Shown piece after piece: positions 10,897 to 23,374 of a DNA stretch of 64,000 nucleotides (position 1 is its first letter; every line of letters begins with the position of its first letter). The DNA comes from Mytilus californianus (taxonomy: Eukaryota; Mollusca; Bivalvia; Mytilida; Mytilidae), in contig NW_026262712.1 in the NCBI RefSeq assembly GCF_021869535.1, positions 110,295,640-110,359,639 of the forward strand, read 5' to 3'. The position numbers and the translations under genes are program-made. The notes beneath the pieces were generated by a model, which worked only from the letters and a program-made list of their open reading frames with translations, had not been told where the DNA came from and did not search any database.

Positions 10897-11297
10897 CATC
10901 TGACAAAAATATGATAATGCTTTATTTTGTTCCATCTGACAAAGATATGATAATGCTTTATTTTGTTCCATCTGACAAAGATATGATAATGCTTTATTTT
11001 GTTCCATCTGACAAAGATATGATAATGCTTTATTTTGTTACATCTGACAAAGATATGATAATGCTTTATTTTGTTCCATCTGACAGAGATATGATAATGC
11101 TTTATTTTGTTCCATCTGACAAAGATATGATAATGCTTTATTTTGTTCCATCTGACAAAGATATGTTAATGCTTTATTTTGTTCCATCTGACAAAGATAT
11201 GATAATGCTTTATTTTGTTCCATCTGACAAAGATATGATGATGCTTTATTTTGTTCCATCTGACAAAGATATGATAATGCTTTATTTTGTTCCATCA
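10897..11297. repeat. 36-bp minisatellite, about 11 copies
   Basis: The unit CATCTGACAAAGATATGATA plus ATGCTTTATTTTGTTC repeats with only a few substitutions. Because 36 is divisible by three and the unit lacks stops in one frame of each strand, both strands stay open: a 12-residue repeat MIMLYFVPSDKD on + and MEQNKALSYLCQ on -. There is no start context or splice signal suggesting translation. Confidence 0.95.
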
Positions 11298-11439
11298 CAA
11301 GATTGAGGTATTAATGGACAATAGTAGTCTTTCTTATGAAAAACTCGTTGAAAAATAAAATCAAAAAGCTAAGTACTTCCTGAGATATAGTATTAACAAA
11401 AAAAGGATTATGAAAATCTCTTATATTTATATTGGATAC

Positions 11440-12310
11440 CTAAACTTGGTCGTCAAGATGTTCTGACCACCATTCTTTCTACAGTAAAAGGTGGCTTTAA
11501 GAAATATTGTGATGAAGTTTATTCAGATATGGATTGTTAATAATTCTTAAGATCTACTCAAATCTTCCATCTTTACAATTTTGCTGAAATATCAAAACCT
11601 TTGATTTTCTACGTTTTACACTACTATTCTCATGTTCAATTAAAAGATTGACTACGTCGCCTTATTAAACAGAGCTCTCTATACAAAAATGAGAATCGTA
11701 GATTCAAAATCCCTGTTTTATGTCTTGCAAAATCTTACTTTGTGAAGAATAACACTGATCGCACAACAAATACGCCGAAGACGGTTTTATCAAAATGCTG
11801 AACTTTTTGATCGACAACATATTTGTTGAGTTTGGTAGATTGATATATCAGCAGACAGTCGGTATCCCAAAGTCACTCCTAAACCACATGTAATTGAGTG
11901 CCTACATTCATTTGTCCCAAATGAACTGTGATTAAGGATACTACCGAAAGCAGGAGGTCTGCTTATTATATTGACCTATATAGACACAGATTGACCGCTT
12001 CAAACTAATATCCATGACAAACGTGATAATTCAAACTTTCCAATTATCAACTTCCCATTTTGTAGCAGTAATATACCCTCTTCTCCATCAAATACCGTGT
12101 ACATATATATTATGTAACGCCCATGCTTTTTTACACTATACGAACTTCGTTAACATAGGTGATCTCCTTACACAAAACCCGCGTCAACAGAGCTTTCAGG
12201 AAAAACAATTGAAATCGACACAATATAGGTTTTGCGGTCACTATCAAGAATTAGTTGATCGATACCATGTGTCGGTAACTCAACTCACCAGCGATATGTA
12301 TGCATACGAG
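11440..12310 (+). pseudogene. Decayed reverse transcriptase, Penelope-like type
   Basis: Fragments in shifting frames follow the order of a bivalve RT I recognise: GGFKKYCDEVYSDMD (about 11490), SKPLIFYVLHYYSH (about 11595), FKIPVLCLAKSYFVKN (11700-11750), LIDNIFVEFG and QQTVGIP (11808-11871), then DKRDNSNFPIINFPF (about 12017-12060) and FCGHYQELVDRYHVSVTQLT (about 12230-12295). Stops and frame changes occur throughout, and the section that should hold the catalytic YxDD box is missing after about 11880. The family call (Penelope-like) rests on recall of similar mussel proteins; the RT call itself is stronger. Confidence 0.65.
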
Positions 12311-12544
12311 AAGCCGAATACCATATCGACACACCAGACTTGCTCCTTGGGGAGTTCATGGGATTTCCTTAGTGTTTGTTTGTTACCTTGATTTGACTCT
12401 TTTTAATTGATTTATGAGATTTGAACATCGGTGAACGACTATCGACTTGTAGCAAAAACTCTAAATATGTTTGAACATTGGGAAAAAGTGCTTGATGATC
12501 ATTTCAAAATGTTGAAAAGGTTAAAAAAAAGTACATAGGTAAAT

Positions 12545-12735
12545 AGCATTGTGGACCCAAAATTCCAAAAGGTTTTGCCAAATACAGCTAAGGTAATCTA
12601 TTCCTAGGGTTGAAAATCCTTAGAATGTCGAAACATTTAAAGTTTGGTAAACAGCTAATTTATAATTATGACCATATCAATGATAATTCATGTCAAAGTA
12701 CTGACTACTGGGCTGATGATGCCCAGGCGCGTAGC
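12545..12735 (+). repeat. Common mussel interspersed repeat fragment
   Basis: Contains TTTTGCCAAATACAGCTAAG, AAAATCCTTAGAATGTCG and TGACTACTGGGCTGATGATG, a string I recognise from mussel repeats usually found next to family C. The remainder to 13385 shows nothing I can name. Confidence 0.5.
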
Positions 12736-13384
12736 TGCCTTTACGCAAAAAATCATTTGCTTGCACATTTTTTTCAAAAAAAAAAATTCTGAAATTGAAT
12801 TGCGGATAGTCTTTAGTCTTTACGGATTATCGTCTCGGGCGGTGTTTGTACTTATAACAAATATCGGATGTCGTTTTTAGCAGTGACTAATATAAGGAAC
12901 TATATCCTTCAATATTTGCAATCTTCTCAATCCTAGTTACAATACCAGTAACTAAATCAACTACTGAACGGTTATTTAGTGCATTACGGCGACCGAAAAC
13001 TTATCTCAGTTCAACCATGGTACAGGACAGACTATCATACATGTTCACAGAGAAATGAATATAGACACCGAGAGAGTTCTGCGATTATTTGCTTTGGAAA
13101 AAAATACATATATGGACTTTGGATATTAACTATACTTTAAGTCTTACATGCAGTATTAACATTTAAAGGGGCACTAGCTACGAGATATAAAAAAATTAAT
13201 ATAGGCTCAGTACAATCACCTTGAAACCATCTTAGATTTATATCCTCTACTTATAAGTCAAGACTTTAAAGTGGCCGTTGTTTTTCGTAATCCCAATGTC
13301 CGTTCGTTCAAAAGACTATTAATTCACCTGGGGTATCTGTGTACCAAATTACCTTCTGCCGTTGTCGTAGAAACCTCTAATTTG

Positions 13385-13560
13385 ATTTTAAAATGACCTT
13401 CATGAGAAACACTACGGTTGTCTTGCAAGAAGCAGGACCTGATTACCCTTCCGGAGCACCAGAAGTCGCCACATTTTTTTCGGGGTCCGTATTTTCATCT
13501 GTATTTAGTTTTCAATGTTGAATGTTTTTGTTTGTTCTTTTGTGTATTATCTGTTCCCGG
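13385..13560 (-). repeat. Family H repeat, reverse orientation
   Basis: GAAGCAGGACCTGATTACCC, TTCCGGAGCACCAGAAGTCG and GTTTTCAATGTTGAATG are the complement order of family H (compare CTCCGGAAGGGTTAGCAGAT at 37387). The GC-richer stretch 13740-13880 that follows is not assigned. Confidence 0.55.
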
Positions 13561-14114
13561 GTTTGGTATGTGTCCATTGATTGCCCCTCTATTGATTAAC
13601 GCATCGGACGTTTGTCGACTCTTCGAAAATAGCAAGCAGCAAATTACGGAACTCGCTAGAATTTTACTATCGATTCATGAAAATTTGGTGTAGTAAGAAA
13701 CAGATAGTGTATTTTTCATGTTCAAAGCAGTCACTGTAATTACTCATATGCCCGCGGAGCTTCCGTGGGATTCGCTTCCCTGTACCACCGTCTATTGTGC
13801 TGCTCTGGATCCCCGACTACGGTGCTACCTTGGACCAGCTGGGGACTTTGAGCGGTCCATAACCCCCGCCTCCCTTGCCGAATCAATATAAAGTCCACAA
13901 GTATTCACAAAATAGGAGTTTGGGCATGAAGGATTGATGTGAATTCATAAGCATGGCATATTGGGAAAATGCCAGAAAAAAATAATCATTTTCTGCATAA
14001 AATGGTCCAAAAAATTTGATTGCCTCGCTCCTCTTGGCGTTAGTCATGATTGCACTTTATTTTACTCCAGCTACGCCCCTGATGCCCTTGGAGAGGAAAA
14101 ATCCACCCAGTGGT

Positions 14115-14255
14115 TGTAAATAAACTCATCATAGATACCAGGCTTAAAAAATTTGTAAACCAGACGCGCGTTTCGTCCTCAAAAGACTCATCAGTGATGC
14201 TCGAATAAAAAAGTTTAAAAGGTCAAACAAAGTACGAAGTTGAAGAGCATTGGTG
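14115..14255 (-). repeat. Family C repeat, reverse orientation
   Basis: AAACTCATCATAGATACCAG, CCAGACGCGCGTTTCGTCCT and AGTACGAAGTTGAAGAGCAT form the exact reverse of the copy at 44775-44935. It is one of the best preserved copies in the window. Confidence 0.75.
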
Positions 14256-14379
14256 TTAAAGACAAATATAATTATTTCAAGGTACACCATAACTATGTGG
14301 CAGTTCAGACAAAACTGTGTAACTGGAAAAGTTAAGTACCGGTAGATATAAAAAGTAAAATACATTTTGTGTTTCAAAT

Positions 14380-16030
14380 TTTGTTAATCTTTTTGGATTT
14401 TTTTATTAATTTTGTCATCACATCAGATGGAAAAAAAACCCTAATTTTATTTGATCAAAAAAGTTACATTGTTTAAATCATATATTGTTGTATAGATATT
14501 TAATGTACCTCTACTGTATATATCAATCAATACAGTATACTATAGTTTTAACCTGAAGGGGAAAATCTTGAAGATTTTACCTGACTTAAGTTGTTTTTAC
14601 AGTTGGAGATCTAGTGTCAAAATACTACCTCTACTGTAAACACTGAACACTTGATCTTTTCAATGTTTATTCCGTTTTAGTAAGATTAGTTATAAATTCA
14701 CAAGAAAACGTTCTGGTCAATAGTAACAATTAAAATGAATAGAAAGAATGACAAAACTTCCAAATAAAGTTATTATTTTCCTCTTAAAATAGCAAATGAC
14801 GAGTACACCAGGCTATAGGAGTTTTGTAAAAAATTGATTTAAAATGTTGCTATGCGAATAAATTCCTGGAGTACCAACTTCAATTTACTTTTCCACTGAC
14901 TGTATACCTCTCTGAAACCTGTCAATTATCTGTATTTGTATGCAGCTAGATCAGAGAAGTTCAGGGTAAACATTCCAAAGGAATCGATTGATATCAGCAA
15001 AGATTTACACTTTTGAAATTAAGTTACAAAGCAAATTCAATCGGACCTTACCCCGATGAAAACATTGAATGCCAATAGATTAAGACTGCAAATACAAGTA
15101 CATGTACAGACATTGAGAAAGCATTTTCTTAAAACTGAACACCAAAAAAAATAGTAAAAATCTGTTAACGGATAGCCTACTTTGAAAAAAATTATCCATC
15201 TTTAATTTTTTAACCTTCACAGACACAACTTTTAAATTGTAATATTCAAGAAAAGACAATATTTCTTTTTTAAAAGTTCACGTGGCAAGAGCAGACCGGT
15301 GTACTAGAAAACTTAAGTGAGAAAAAAATAGGTATATTTGGGGAAATTGTAACTTGCCAAGGACTATATGGAGCACTCCGATAATCGGTGACCTGAAAGA
15401 TCTTCAGATTTTGTATGTACGTGATTTTCTATTTTTTGTTATCAATATACAACAAAGATTAATTTTTTTTAAATTTCTGTTTCACAAGCAACTGATGCAA
15501 TTATTTAGATAAATATTTATATAATGAGCGGAAAACATCGTGTATTTCTAATAAAACAGTTGAACAAATACGTTTTTGGAGATTCTTTCTGAATAATCAC
15601 GACTATTTCTGTTAATTGTTTTTCTTGTTTTAAATTTAGTTAACCATTTAATACCAATTCTCTGTAATCATCAAAGTTTTAAACAAGAGGCTTGGCACGC
15701 AAAGTCATGGATTTGTTCGATATTGTTATTATTTGATAACTATTATCAAATATTAAGAAAAAAAAGGGTAATTTCCTTAGTTGGTATTATGGTTACCATG
15801 GTAACAGTGATTACTATTTTTATAAACGATACATTCTCCTCACAACCATCAGCCTTTTAATATTTGAATTTTGTGCATACTTGTTCTTTATATATTGGCG
15901 GACTTTAAAAAAGCAACACACATTTTGGTGATTTTATTTACAAAATCATGATTAACCTTCATATAACTACTATTCATGTTTACAATACTTCTTCCGGTTT
16001 AGAAAAATTCATTACCTGACTTACCTGAGG
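14380..16030. other. No gene recognised
   Basis: AT-rich DNA without splice-bounded open readings. The only obvious structure is a short self-complementary block near 15730-15755 (TTATTATTTGATAACTATTATC). Nothing else could be supported. Confidence 0.5.
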
Positions 16031-16139
16031 TGATTGAACATATCAAATTTCTTAGAGCGATATTTGAAACCCATGAATGGTTCTTCGTGAAACATTTCTT
16101 AAAGTCCATATCCACACTCCCATCAGTAAAAAATGCTGC

Positions 16140-16545
16140 ATTTCCATATTGCCGAGACTGAGCCATGAAAATCTTAATCGGGCTATAGGAATATCGCAGG
16201 CAGGTAAACGAGACAATTTCACGTCAGAAAATCCTCTTACTGTCCTTACAACAGGCAGACGGGATTCTTTGATGACCACCCATGACCAGATCAATATGAA
16301 GTGACAACGCCACGTCAATAAAATTTGATTACGCGACGTCATTTGCGAGACATGCTAACGGCTGCAACGTCAACTGCTAATCAAGTCGTCCAATGTCATG
16401 GCAGAAATATTCATGCCATATATTTTTCCCATATACGAAAATGCCAAAGAATCCAGTGCAGAAAAATATTTCAGGCCCTAAAATTTAAACCGCATAAATT
16501 CCAAAACACACATGCTAGACAGAACTGGTTGACATTGTTGTCAAT
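16140..16545 (+). pseudogene. Tc1/mariner-like transposase N-terminal relic
   Basis: Three adjacent frames carry the start of a Tc1-like transposase: PRLSHENLNRAIGISQAGK (helix-turn-helix start, about 16144), then in another frame TRRHLRDMLTAATSTANQVV (about 16325-16390) and GRNIHAIYFSHIRKC, then ARQNWLTL (about 16515), which corresponds to the R-x-x-WL segment before the DDE domain. The bipartite DNA-binding part is recognisable, but stops and frameshifts interrupt it and the DDE catalytic domain is not visible. In the family this enzyme cuts and joins element ends at TA sites. This copy cannot encode it. Identification is by motif order from memory. Confidence 0.5.
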
Positions 16546-16629
16546 CAATTAGGCGTTAATTACAGGCAGCCATTGCCTTCCACTGTGCCACATTCATTGA
16601 TAAGAGAAAAACGAGGGTTTCAGTAAAGG

Positions 16630-17638
16630 TTGAGAATGGAAATGGGGAATGTGTCAAAGAGACAACAACCCGTCCAAAGAGCAGAAAACAGCCCAAGACC
16701 ACCAATGGGTCTTCAACACAGCGAGAAAATCCTGCACCCGGAGGCGGGCTTCAACTGGCCCCTAAACAAAAATATGTACTAGTTCAGTGAAAATGGACGT
16801 CACACTAAACTCCGAAACATATAAATGAGCAAAATTAAAAAAACATACAAGACTAACAAAGGCCAGAGGCTCCTGACTTGAGACAGGCGCAAAAACGCGG
16901 CGGGGTTTAACATGTTTTGTGAGATCTCAACCCTCCCCCTATACATGTAGCTAATGTAGAATAAACAAACACACAGCAATACGCACAGTAAAACTCAGTT
17001 TAAAATAAGTCCGAGTCCGATGTCAGAATAGGTAACAGAAGAAACTAAGCAAAATGACAATGATACATACATTAAAAAAGGACTAGTAGCAGTTACTGAC
17101 ATGCCAGCTCCAGACTTCAATTAATCTGATTGAAAGATTATGTCTTCATCATATGCAAATCAAGCACAATCCCTCCCGTTAGGGGTTTAGTATCATACCA
17201 TCATAAAATATATGAGAAGAACATAACCCGTATCATGCCAACAGCTGGTTTTAGAATAAATGTGTTTATTTCCGATGCAAAGACCCTATGAGTGAATCAA
17301 TATTAATTCCAAAATATGCCATCTTTAATGACCTGACAACAGTATCGTAACTATATCCCTTCTGAATAAGTCTGTTTAATGTGCACATCACATGATTTGA
17401 ACATTAAACACGACGTAATCAATTCAACTTTCGATTTCAACAATTTTTAGAAAATGAAGTAATGAATGAAATTTGTGTTTATACATTTATTTTACAAGAA
17501 TAGCATTTTTAAAAATGAGAATTTAAAAGAATAATGTATTGTTGTGTTTTTAATGTCCGTCAGTATATAAGAAAAATTTCATCGGCAAAAAAAAGTACTT
17601 GGTAATAACACTATACAAGATACCATAACTTATCTAAA
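16630..17638 (-). repeat. Long family A copy, minus orientation
   Basis: The family A end (TTGAGAATGGAAATGGGGAA on +) starts at 16630. The copy runs on through the shared A/B body (GCCAGAGGCTCCTGACTT, GCGGCGGGGTTTAACATG) and a further section with a decayed minus-strand reading containing QKGYSYDTVVRSLKMAYFG near 17370-17300. Bases 16848-17638 are repeated at 19015-19805 with small differences. Confidence 0.7.
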
Positions 17639-19009
17639 GTCATATGATACTTCATATTTAAAACAAACGTTGAATATAGTTTTTTTGGAATTTTAGTATT
17701 ATACCAGCTCAAATCGGTCAGTGCTATTCATTGGGTATGTATTTCAACGCAGTCTTTGTTGTAATAACTTCCGACACCTGTGAAATTTTAGAAATTTACC
17801 AGTTCATATCGCACATTACTATTTTTGTTAGAAACATATTTATGCAGTCCCTGTTGTAAATACCTAACTGACGTCATGTTTTAAATTTTAGAATTGTACA
17901 AGCGTTGTCCGGTTTTGATTGTATAAATTTAAAGATTGTTATAGTTAAATCAGAATAGATTGATAGGATTCATTTTACATCATAATCATACTGATGAAGG
18001 ATATCTGTTATCCGAAATATTTATAGATACTCACATTTAATGTTTCCTTTTTTTTAATATTGGTGTTATTTTGTACACTTTTTAGGCGTTTATATTTATA
18101 TACACACATAAAATATAAAACATAATAAAATATACATTTTAAGAATATAATAAATATTTTCTTCTCAATAAAATATCATAGCAGATTTTGGCAGTGTAAA
18201 AGTAAACATTTTCATCACTAATTAAATTCCAAATTTATTGTCATCTGACATACTATAAAAATCATGACAAAAAGACTTAACATGACTAAACAAAACATCA
18301 CGTAAATCTGCATATAGTGGACAACTCAAAATTACATGTTTCTCATGTTCAATTGTATAATCGTTACAATTAAAACATATTCTATCATTAATAGGTAAGT
18401 TCTGATACCGGCCCGTTTCAATTTTAAGGGGCGCAACACCATAGCGAAATTTTGCAAAAGTGCTTCTATATTTCCCTGCAATATTTTTACAAATATAATT
18501 TTCTACCTTAAATTCTGTTTTAAACAATTTATAAGTACGTAGTTTGGCATATTCATTCGAAACCAACTTATCATACCATTCATTTTTATATAAATCAATA
18601 GCTAAGCATTCTTTATCATTAATTAAATTTTTAGTTAACAATATATCACAATTACAGTATGGTTCAAGATTATATTCTTTAAACTTAGTCATTACTCTGA
18701 AGCACCAATTTTTATTGGTTTATTTCCGTACTTATACGACCACATAAATACTCGTTTGTTCAATCTTTCATTGTCAATTTTACAAAATCTGGACCATAAT
18801 CTAAAAACAGCTGTCCATTGCTTTACATTTCATGGAATCCAGCCCATGTCACCATACATAGATAAGTTTGGTGTATATTTTCCTAAATGTATAAAAAATC
18901 TCATTGCTCTGTTTTTAACTGCATTTATGCAAGAGAATTCTCTTGTTCTCCATATTGAAGCACCATAATCGATGACTGATCATACAAGTGCGTCAAAAGC
19001 TTTGTAAAT
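16843..19009. repeat. Unit 1 of a 2.17-kb local tandem duplication
   Basis: 16848-17638 matches 19015-19805 and 18490-19008 matches 19808-20440, with the first block offset by about 2,167 bases. The unit therefore runs from mid family A to mid LINE. The junction at 19009/19010 joins LINE text ending GCTTTGTAAATT to AAAAAAATATACAAGAC of family A, with AATTAAAAAAA as short homology. Confidence 0.8.
18222..19009 (-). pseudogene. LINE ORF2 C-terminal fragment (duplicate copy)
   Basis: The minus strand is open from 18692 to 18222 (156 residues). It reads NEWYDKLVSNEYAKLRTYKL, then KFRYGVAPLKIETGRYQNLP and a cysteine-histidine cluster CFNCNDYTIEHEKHVILSC near the C-terminus. This C-x2-C...H-x4-C tail is typical of endonuclease-type non-LTR retrotransposons. 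Further LINE coding upstream (18695-19008) is in another frame with stops. It is cut at 19009 by the duplication junction. The longer version of the same LINE lies at 19806-22550. Confidence 0.75.
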
Positions 19010-20440
19010 TAAAAAAATATACAAGACAAACAAAGGCCAGAGGCTCCTGACTTGAGACAGGCGCTCAACTGCGGCGGGGTTTAACATGTTTTGTGAGATC
19101 TCAACCCTCCCCCTATACCTGTAGCTAATGTAGAATAAACAAACACACAGCAATACGCACAGTAAAACTCAGTTTAAAAGAAGTCCGAGTCCAATGTCAG
19201 AATAGGTAACAGGTGAAACTAAGCAAAATGACAATGATACATAAATTAACAAAGGACTAGTAGCAGTTACTGACATGCCAGCTCTAGACTTCAATTAATC
19301 TGCTTGAAAGATTGTGTCTTCATCATATGCAAATCAAGCACAATCCCTCCCGTTAAGGGTTTAGTATCATATTATCATAAAATATATGAGAAGAACATAA
19401 CCCGTATCATGCCAACAACTGGTTTTAGAATAAATGTGTTTATTTCCGATGCAAAGACCCTATGAGTGAATCAATATAAATTCCAAAATATGCCATCTTT
19501 AATGACCTGACAACAGTATCGTAACTATATCCCTTCTGAATAAGTCTGTTTAATGTGCACATCACATGATGTGAACATTAAACACGACGTAATCAATTCA
19601 ACTTTCGATTTCAACAATATTTAGAAAATGAAGTAATGAATGAAATTTGTGTTTATACATTTATTTTACAAGAATAGCATTTTTAAAAATGAGAATTTAA
19701 AAGAATAATTTATTGTTGTGCTTTTAATGTCCGTCGGTATATAAGAAAAATTTCATCAGCAAAAAAAGGTACTTGGTAATAACAATATACAAGATACCGC
19801 AACTTATTTAAAAATATAATTTTCTACCTTAAATTCTGTTTTAAACAATTTATAAGTACGTAGTTTGGTATATTCATTCGAAACCAACTTATCATACCAT
19901 TCATTTTTATATAAATCAATAGCTAAGCATTCTTTAGCCTCCGGGTGCGGGAATTTCTCGCTGCATTGAAGACCTGTTGGTGACCTTCTGCTGTTGTCTG
20001 TTCTATGGTCGGGTTGTTGTCTCTTTGACACATTCCCCATTTCCATTCTCAATTTTATTTATCATTAATTACATTTTTAGTAACAATATATCACAATTAC
20101 CGTATGGTTCAAGATTATATTCTTTAAACTTAGTCATTACTCTGAAGCACCAATTTTAATTGATTTATTTCCGTACTTATACGACCACATAAATACTCGT
20201 TTGTTCAATCTTTCATTGTCCATTTTACAAAATCTGGACCATAATCTAAAAACAGCTGTCCATTGCTTTACATTGCATGGAATCCAGCCCATGTCACCAT
20301 ACATAGATAAGTTTGGTGTATATTTTCCTACACCTATAAAAAAATCTCATTGCTCTGTTTTTAACTGCATTTATGCAAGAGAATTCTCTTGTTCCCCATA
20401 TTGAAGCACCATAATAGATGACTGATCATACAAGTGCGTC
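19010..20440. repeat. Unit 2 of the local tandem duplication
   Basis: Repeats unit 1 but lacks the counterpart of 17639-18489 (about 850 bases) and has gained a 121-base family A insertion at 19937-20057. Both changes must post-date the duplication if unit 1 is ancestral. Confidence 0.75.
19937..20057 (+). repeat. Family A insertion with TTTA target duplication
   Basis: The uninterrupted sister copy reads GCATTCTTTATCATTAATTA at 18607. Here the same text is split after TTTA (19933-19936) and resumes with TTTATCATTAATTA at 20058. The 121-base insert ends with the constant family A tail TTCTCAATTTTA and begins at an arbitrary internal point, as for a 5'-truncated retroposed copy. Confidence 0.85.
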
Positions 20441-20718
20441 AAAAGCTTTGTATATTTGGAGTAACAAAAACCACCATTTGATTAATATTTGGCGATCAAT
20501 AACCCAAGAGCTCTACTTGCAGACTTGGCAATAGCTTTTGCCATTAAATCATAATTTAAAAACTCTGTAAGATGTAAACCAAGGTAAGTATATTGTGTAA
20601 CAATTTCAATATTATCATTACCAAGCATAAATTTATTAATAGACCTTGGAGATGAAGGTGTTCCAAAATGAATAATCTTAGATTTATTTAAATTAACACT
20701 GAGACAAGGCTCCGTGTT

Positions 20719-20815
20719 GAAGATCGTACTTTGACCTATAATTGTTTACTTTTTACACATTGTGACTTGGAAGGATAGTTGTCTCATTGGCACTAATACC
20801 ACATCGTCTTATTTA
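20719..20815 (+). repeat. Family B insertion inside the LINE reverse transcriptase
   Basis: GTTGTCTCATTGGCACTAAT, ACCACATCGTCTTATTTATA is the family B 3' end. It interrupts the LINE reading exactly between HMWCHKND and LSVNLNKSK. It is truncated at its 5' side, like other family B copies. Confidence 0.75.
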
Positions 20816-22549
20816 TAATATCATTTTTATGACACCACATATGTAAAACATCTAAGAGCATTTGTAAGTCTGATTCATTATCAGCAAGTAAAACAATATC
20901 ATCAGCATAGAGCAAAATACATATTTTCTCTTCCTCTAACGGAATGCCAACATTTAAACTTTTAACCTCATTTACTAAATTATTAATAAAAAATATTGAA
21001 CAAAATGGGCGATAATACATACCCTTGTTTTATACCATATTTAACATCAAACCATTGGGTTAAATTCCCATTAACTTTAACACATGACTGTACTTTATGG
21101 TATAAAAATTTCAAAGCATTTAACATTTTACTACTAATTCCTATTGACTCAAGTTTACAAAATAATAAAAATCTGTTTACAGTATCATACGCTTTTTTGA
21201 AATCAATAAAAGCTGCAAACGTTGATAATTTACACATTTTTCTCGTTTCAATAATATTAGTAATTGTTGACAAATATTCAACATTACTACGATAAGACCT
21301 AAAACCATTTGTTCATCATGTATAAAATTTAGTTCATCAAGCTTTACAGTTAATCTTAAATTCAGTACTCCGCAATACAGTTTATATGAAGTTGGCGCCA
21401 ATGTTATTCCTCTGTTAGTCATCGGGTCTCGAGGGTTGGCAGTCGAACTCTATGGTATTGAGGTGATAATTCCTCTCCTCCATAGCTCCAGTATCATTCT
21501 TATATTATAACAAATATTGAACACATGAGTAAGGGCGTTTATTGCTGTCAGATTTTTATACATCTTCATCGGAATTTCATCACAACCAGGAGATTTTCCC
21601 GCTTTGGATAATTTAAAATATTGAGAACTTCTACTTTCGTTATTTCACTATCAAGAAAATAATTGGTTAATATACAACTGCTATCATCAATTTCGGTAGC
21701 TTCATATAAATTTCCAGAATTTAACATACTTGAAAAATCACATTTCCATTTATCTAAAACAATTTTCGGATCGATACATATCGAATTATCTTCCATTTTC
21801 ACTTCCTTTGGAATACTTTGCCTGTTGTTTCCTACTCCAATTTTCCCGATTTTCCTTGACACGCTTTATCGAACTGTTTCCTTTTTTGGACATAATCATG
21901 ATGTAACGAGCTTTTATTACAGGTTGCTTTAATCCATATTTTTTCGGCACTACAGACACAATTCCATAAAACGGTTAATTCCTCATTCCCCCATGGCTTT
22001 TTGCATCTACGGCGTTTGTTATTATATCCATCTGTAATATATGTTTTACACGGAAGTTTATTTGACATCTCTGTTTTACCACTTTAACAAATTCACAGTA
22101 CATCTGGTCTAAATCGTTTTGTGACTTATTTGAGTTTTCAAGGTCTAAAATAAGTTTGTTTAAGTTACAAATAACTTCCGAATTTAACAAAAAGTCCTGA
22201 GGTATGTTTTGTATATCGTACTTTGTTTTCACAGTTTGTTTGGTATTTTCATGTGTTATTTTAGGCACTACAAAGTCTAGTGACATCCCCCAGGATAACA
22301 TAGAATAGTCTGGAACAAATCCTTTTTAGTCATATTTTCCGATACCATTTACTGTGTCGACTAAAGTACTTGCACGATTTACACTAAACTTTTCAAAATG
22401 CTGTAACTTTTCGTAAGGTACTATACAATAGTCAGCTACACTAGATCCCCGAGTAGATACGTATGTACAATCATTTTGAGTCATATTTCGGCCATTAAGT
22501 ATGTAGCTCTTCACAAGTTTCGGTTCTTATAAATCCTTGACTTTCAGTT

Positions 22550-22640
22550 CTTGGCTTTCAAACGTTGCTGATGAAGTTAAATCCAGAAAAGTACTTCGGA
22601 CGCATAAAATTTATGAAATGTTATTTTCATTTACGTGAAA
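22550..22640 (+). repeat. Family G repeat
   Basis: TTGGCTTTCAAACGTTGCTG, GAAGTTAAATCCAGAAAAGT, ACTTCGGACGCATAAAATTT. Other copies: 24210-24265, 53618-53690 and 58368-58435. Confidence 0.6.
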
Positions 22641-23210
22641 CATCAATTCAAATAGTGAAGATTATTAATTCAATCTTATTTAATACACTTATCAAGTAAT
22701 ATGGTATTAAATTTGTCGGTCTAACTTAATTTGTCATGCACATTAATCATGAAGAATATTTCGCCGAAAGAATGGTGCTGCACATAGTTATAAAATTGGT
22801 GCAATATCGCTTAAGATTTTATAAATTTTCTAATAAGATTTCTACATTAACTCTTCTTTCTCAAATCTTCATCGTTGACAAATTTGCGTTCATCGTGATC
22901 ATTGAAAATTGATAGCGTAACATTCTTGAAGGATATGTCTTAGTATAGCAATGGGGGTGTTCAGATAGATGCATGGTGTCAAAAAATAGTGATAATCACG
23001 AGAATAGCAATGTCTCATCTGGACATATGACCTGCATCAATCTGTGTAAGTCATCGCGTAATTGTCGTGTTAAAGGAAGCCAGATTTACGACATCTTATT
23101 TTCATGTAGGTATCTATCATAACCTGAGTATGAATGCAATGTATGTAATGATGTCTACTCTCTATTTTCTATTGGGAGTGCAGTCAATAGATCTAACTGT
23201 TTCTTTAAAT

Positions 23211-23374
23211 CTTTAGGAATGACTGTGATTTTTTTCTGTCTATGAAGAAATAACAACAAAAATGAGGTGCACACTAAATAACCCTCGTAGCAGTTTATTT
23301 AAAGTTTGCACCACATTTTTGAGGTTATTTCGAATAGATAGAAAAGATATTACAGCCTTCCTTATAATTTAATT
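23211..23374. mobile_element. Palindromic MITE, copy 1
   Basis: The left arm AGGAATGACTGTGATTTTTT and TGAGGTGCACACTAAATAAC is complementary to the right arm GTTTGCACCACATTTTTGAG and ATTACAGCCTTCCTT. The second copy at 39513-39722 is a more perfect palindrome. The two share TIRs and the centre, so they form a family. No coding capacity. Confidence 0.75.

Larger units (their letters stand above)
19806..22550 (-). pseudogene. LINE (non-LTR retrotransposon) ORF2, disrupted
   Basis: Read on the minus strand from right to left. First is an endonuclease tail (22514-22326) with STRGSSVADYCIVPYEKLQ. A linker with multiple frames follows (22301-21566), then the reverse transcriptase (21420-20815): FAAFIDFKKAYDTVNR, GIKQGYVLSPILFNIF and the catalytic box LLYADDIVLLAD. 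Next, LSVNLNKSKIIHFGTPSS resumes after a family B insertion. The C-terminal region to 19806 itself carries a family A insertion. All key RT motifs are visible, but frameshifts, stops and two insertions make the copy non-functional. The 5' end lies near 22550; no poly(A) tail is evident. It resembles CR1/Jockey-group LINEs. Confidence 0.85.

Noticed and set aside
10911..11306. 131-residue ORF with a 12-residue repeat
   Set aside because: It is the translation of a 36-bp minisatellite that is open on both strands, without start context or splice signals.
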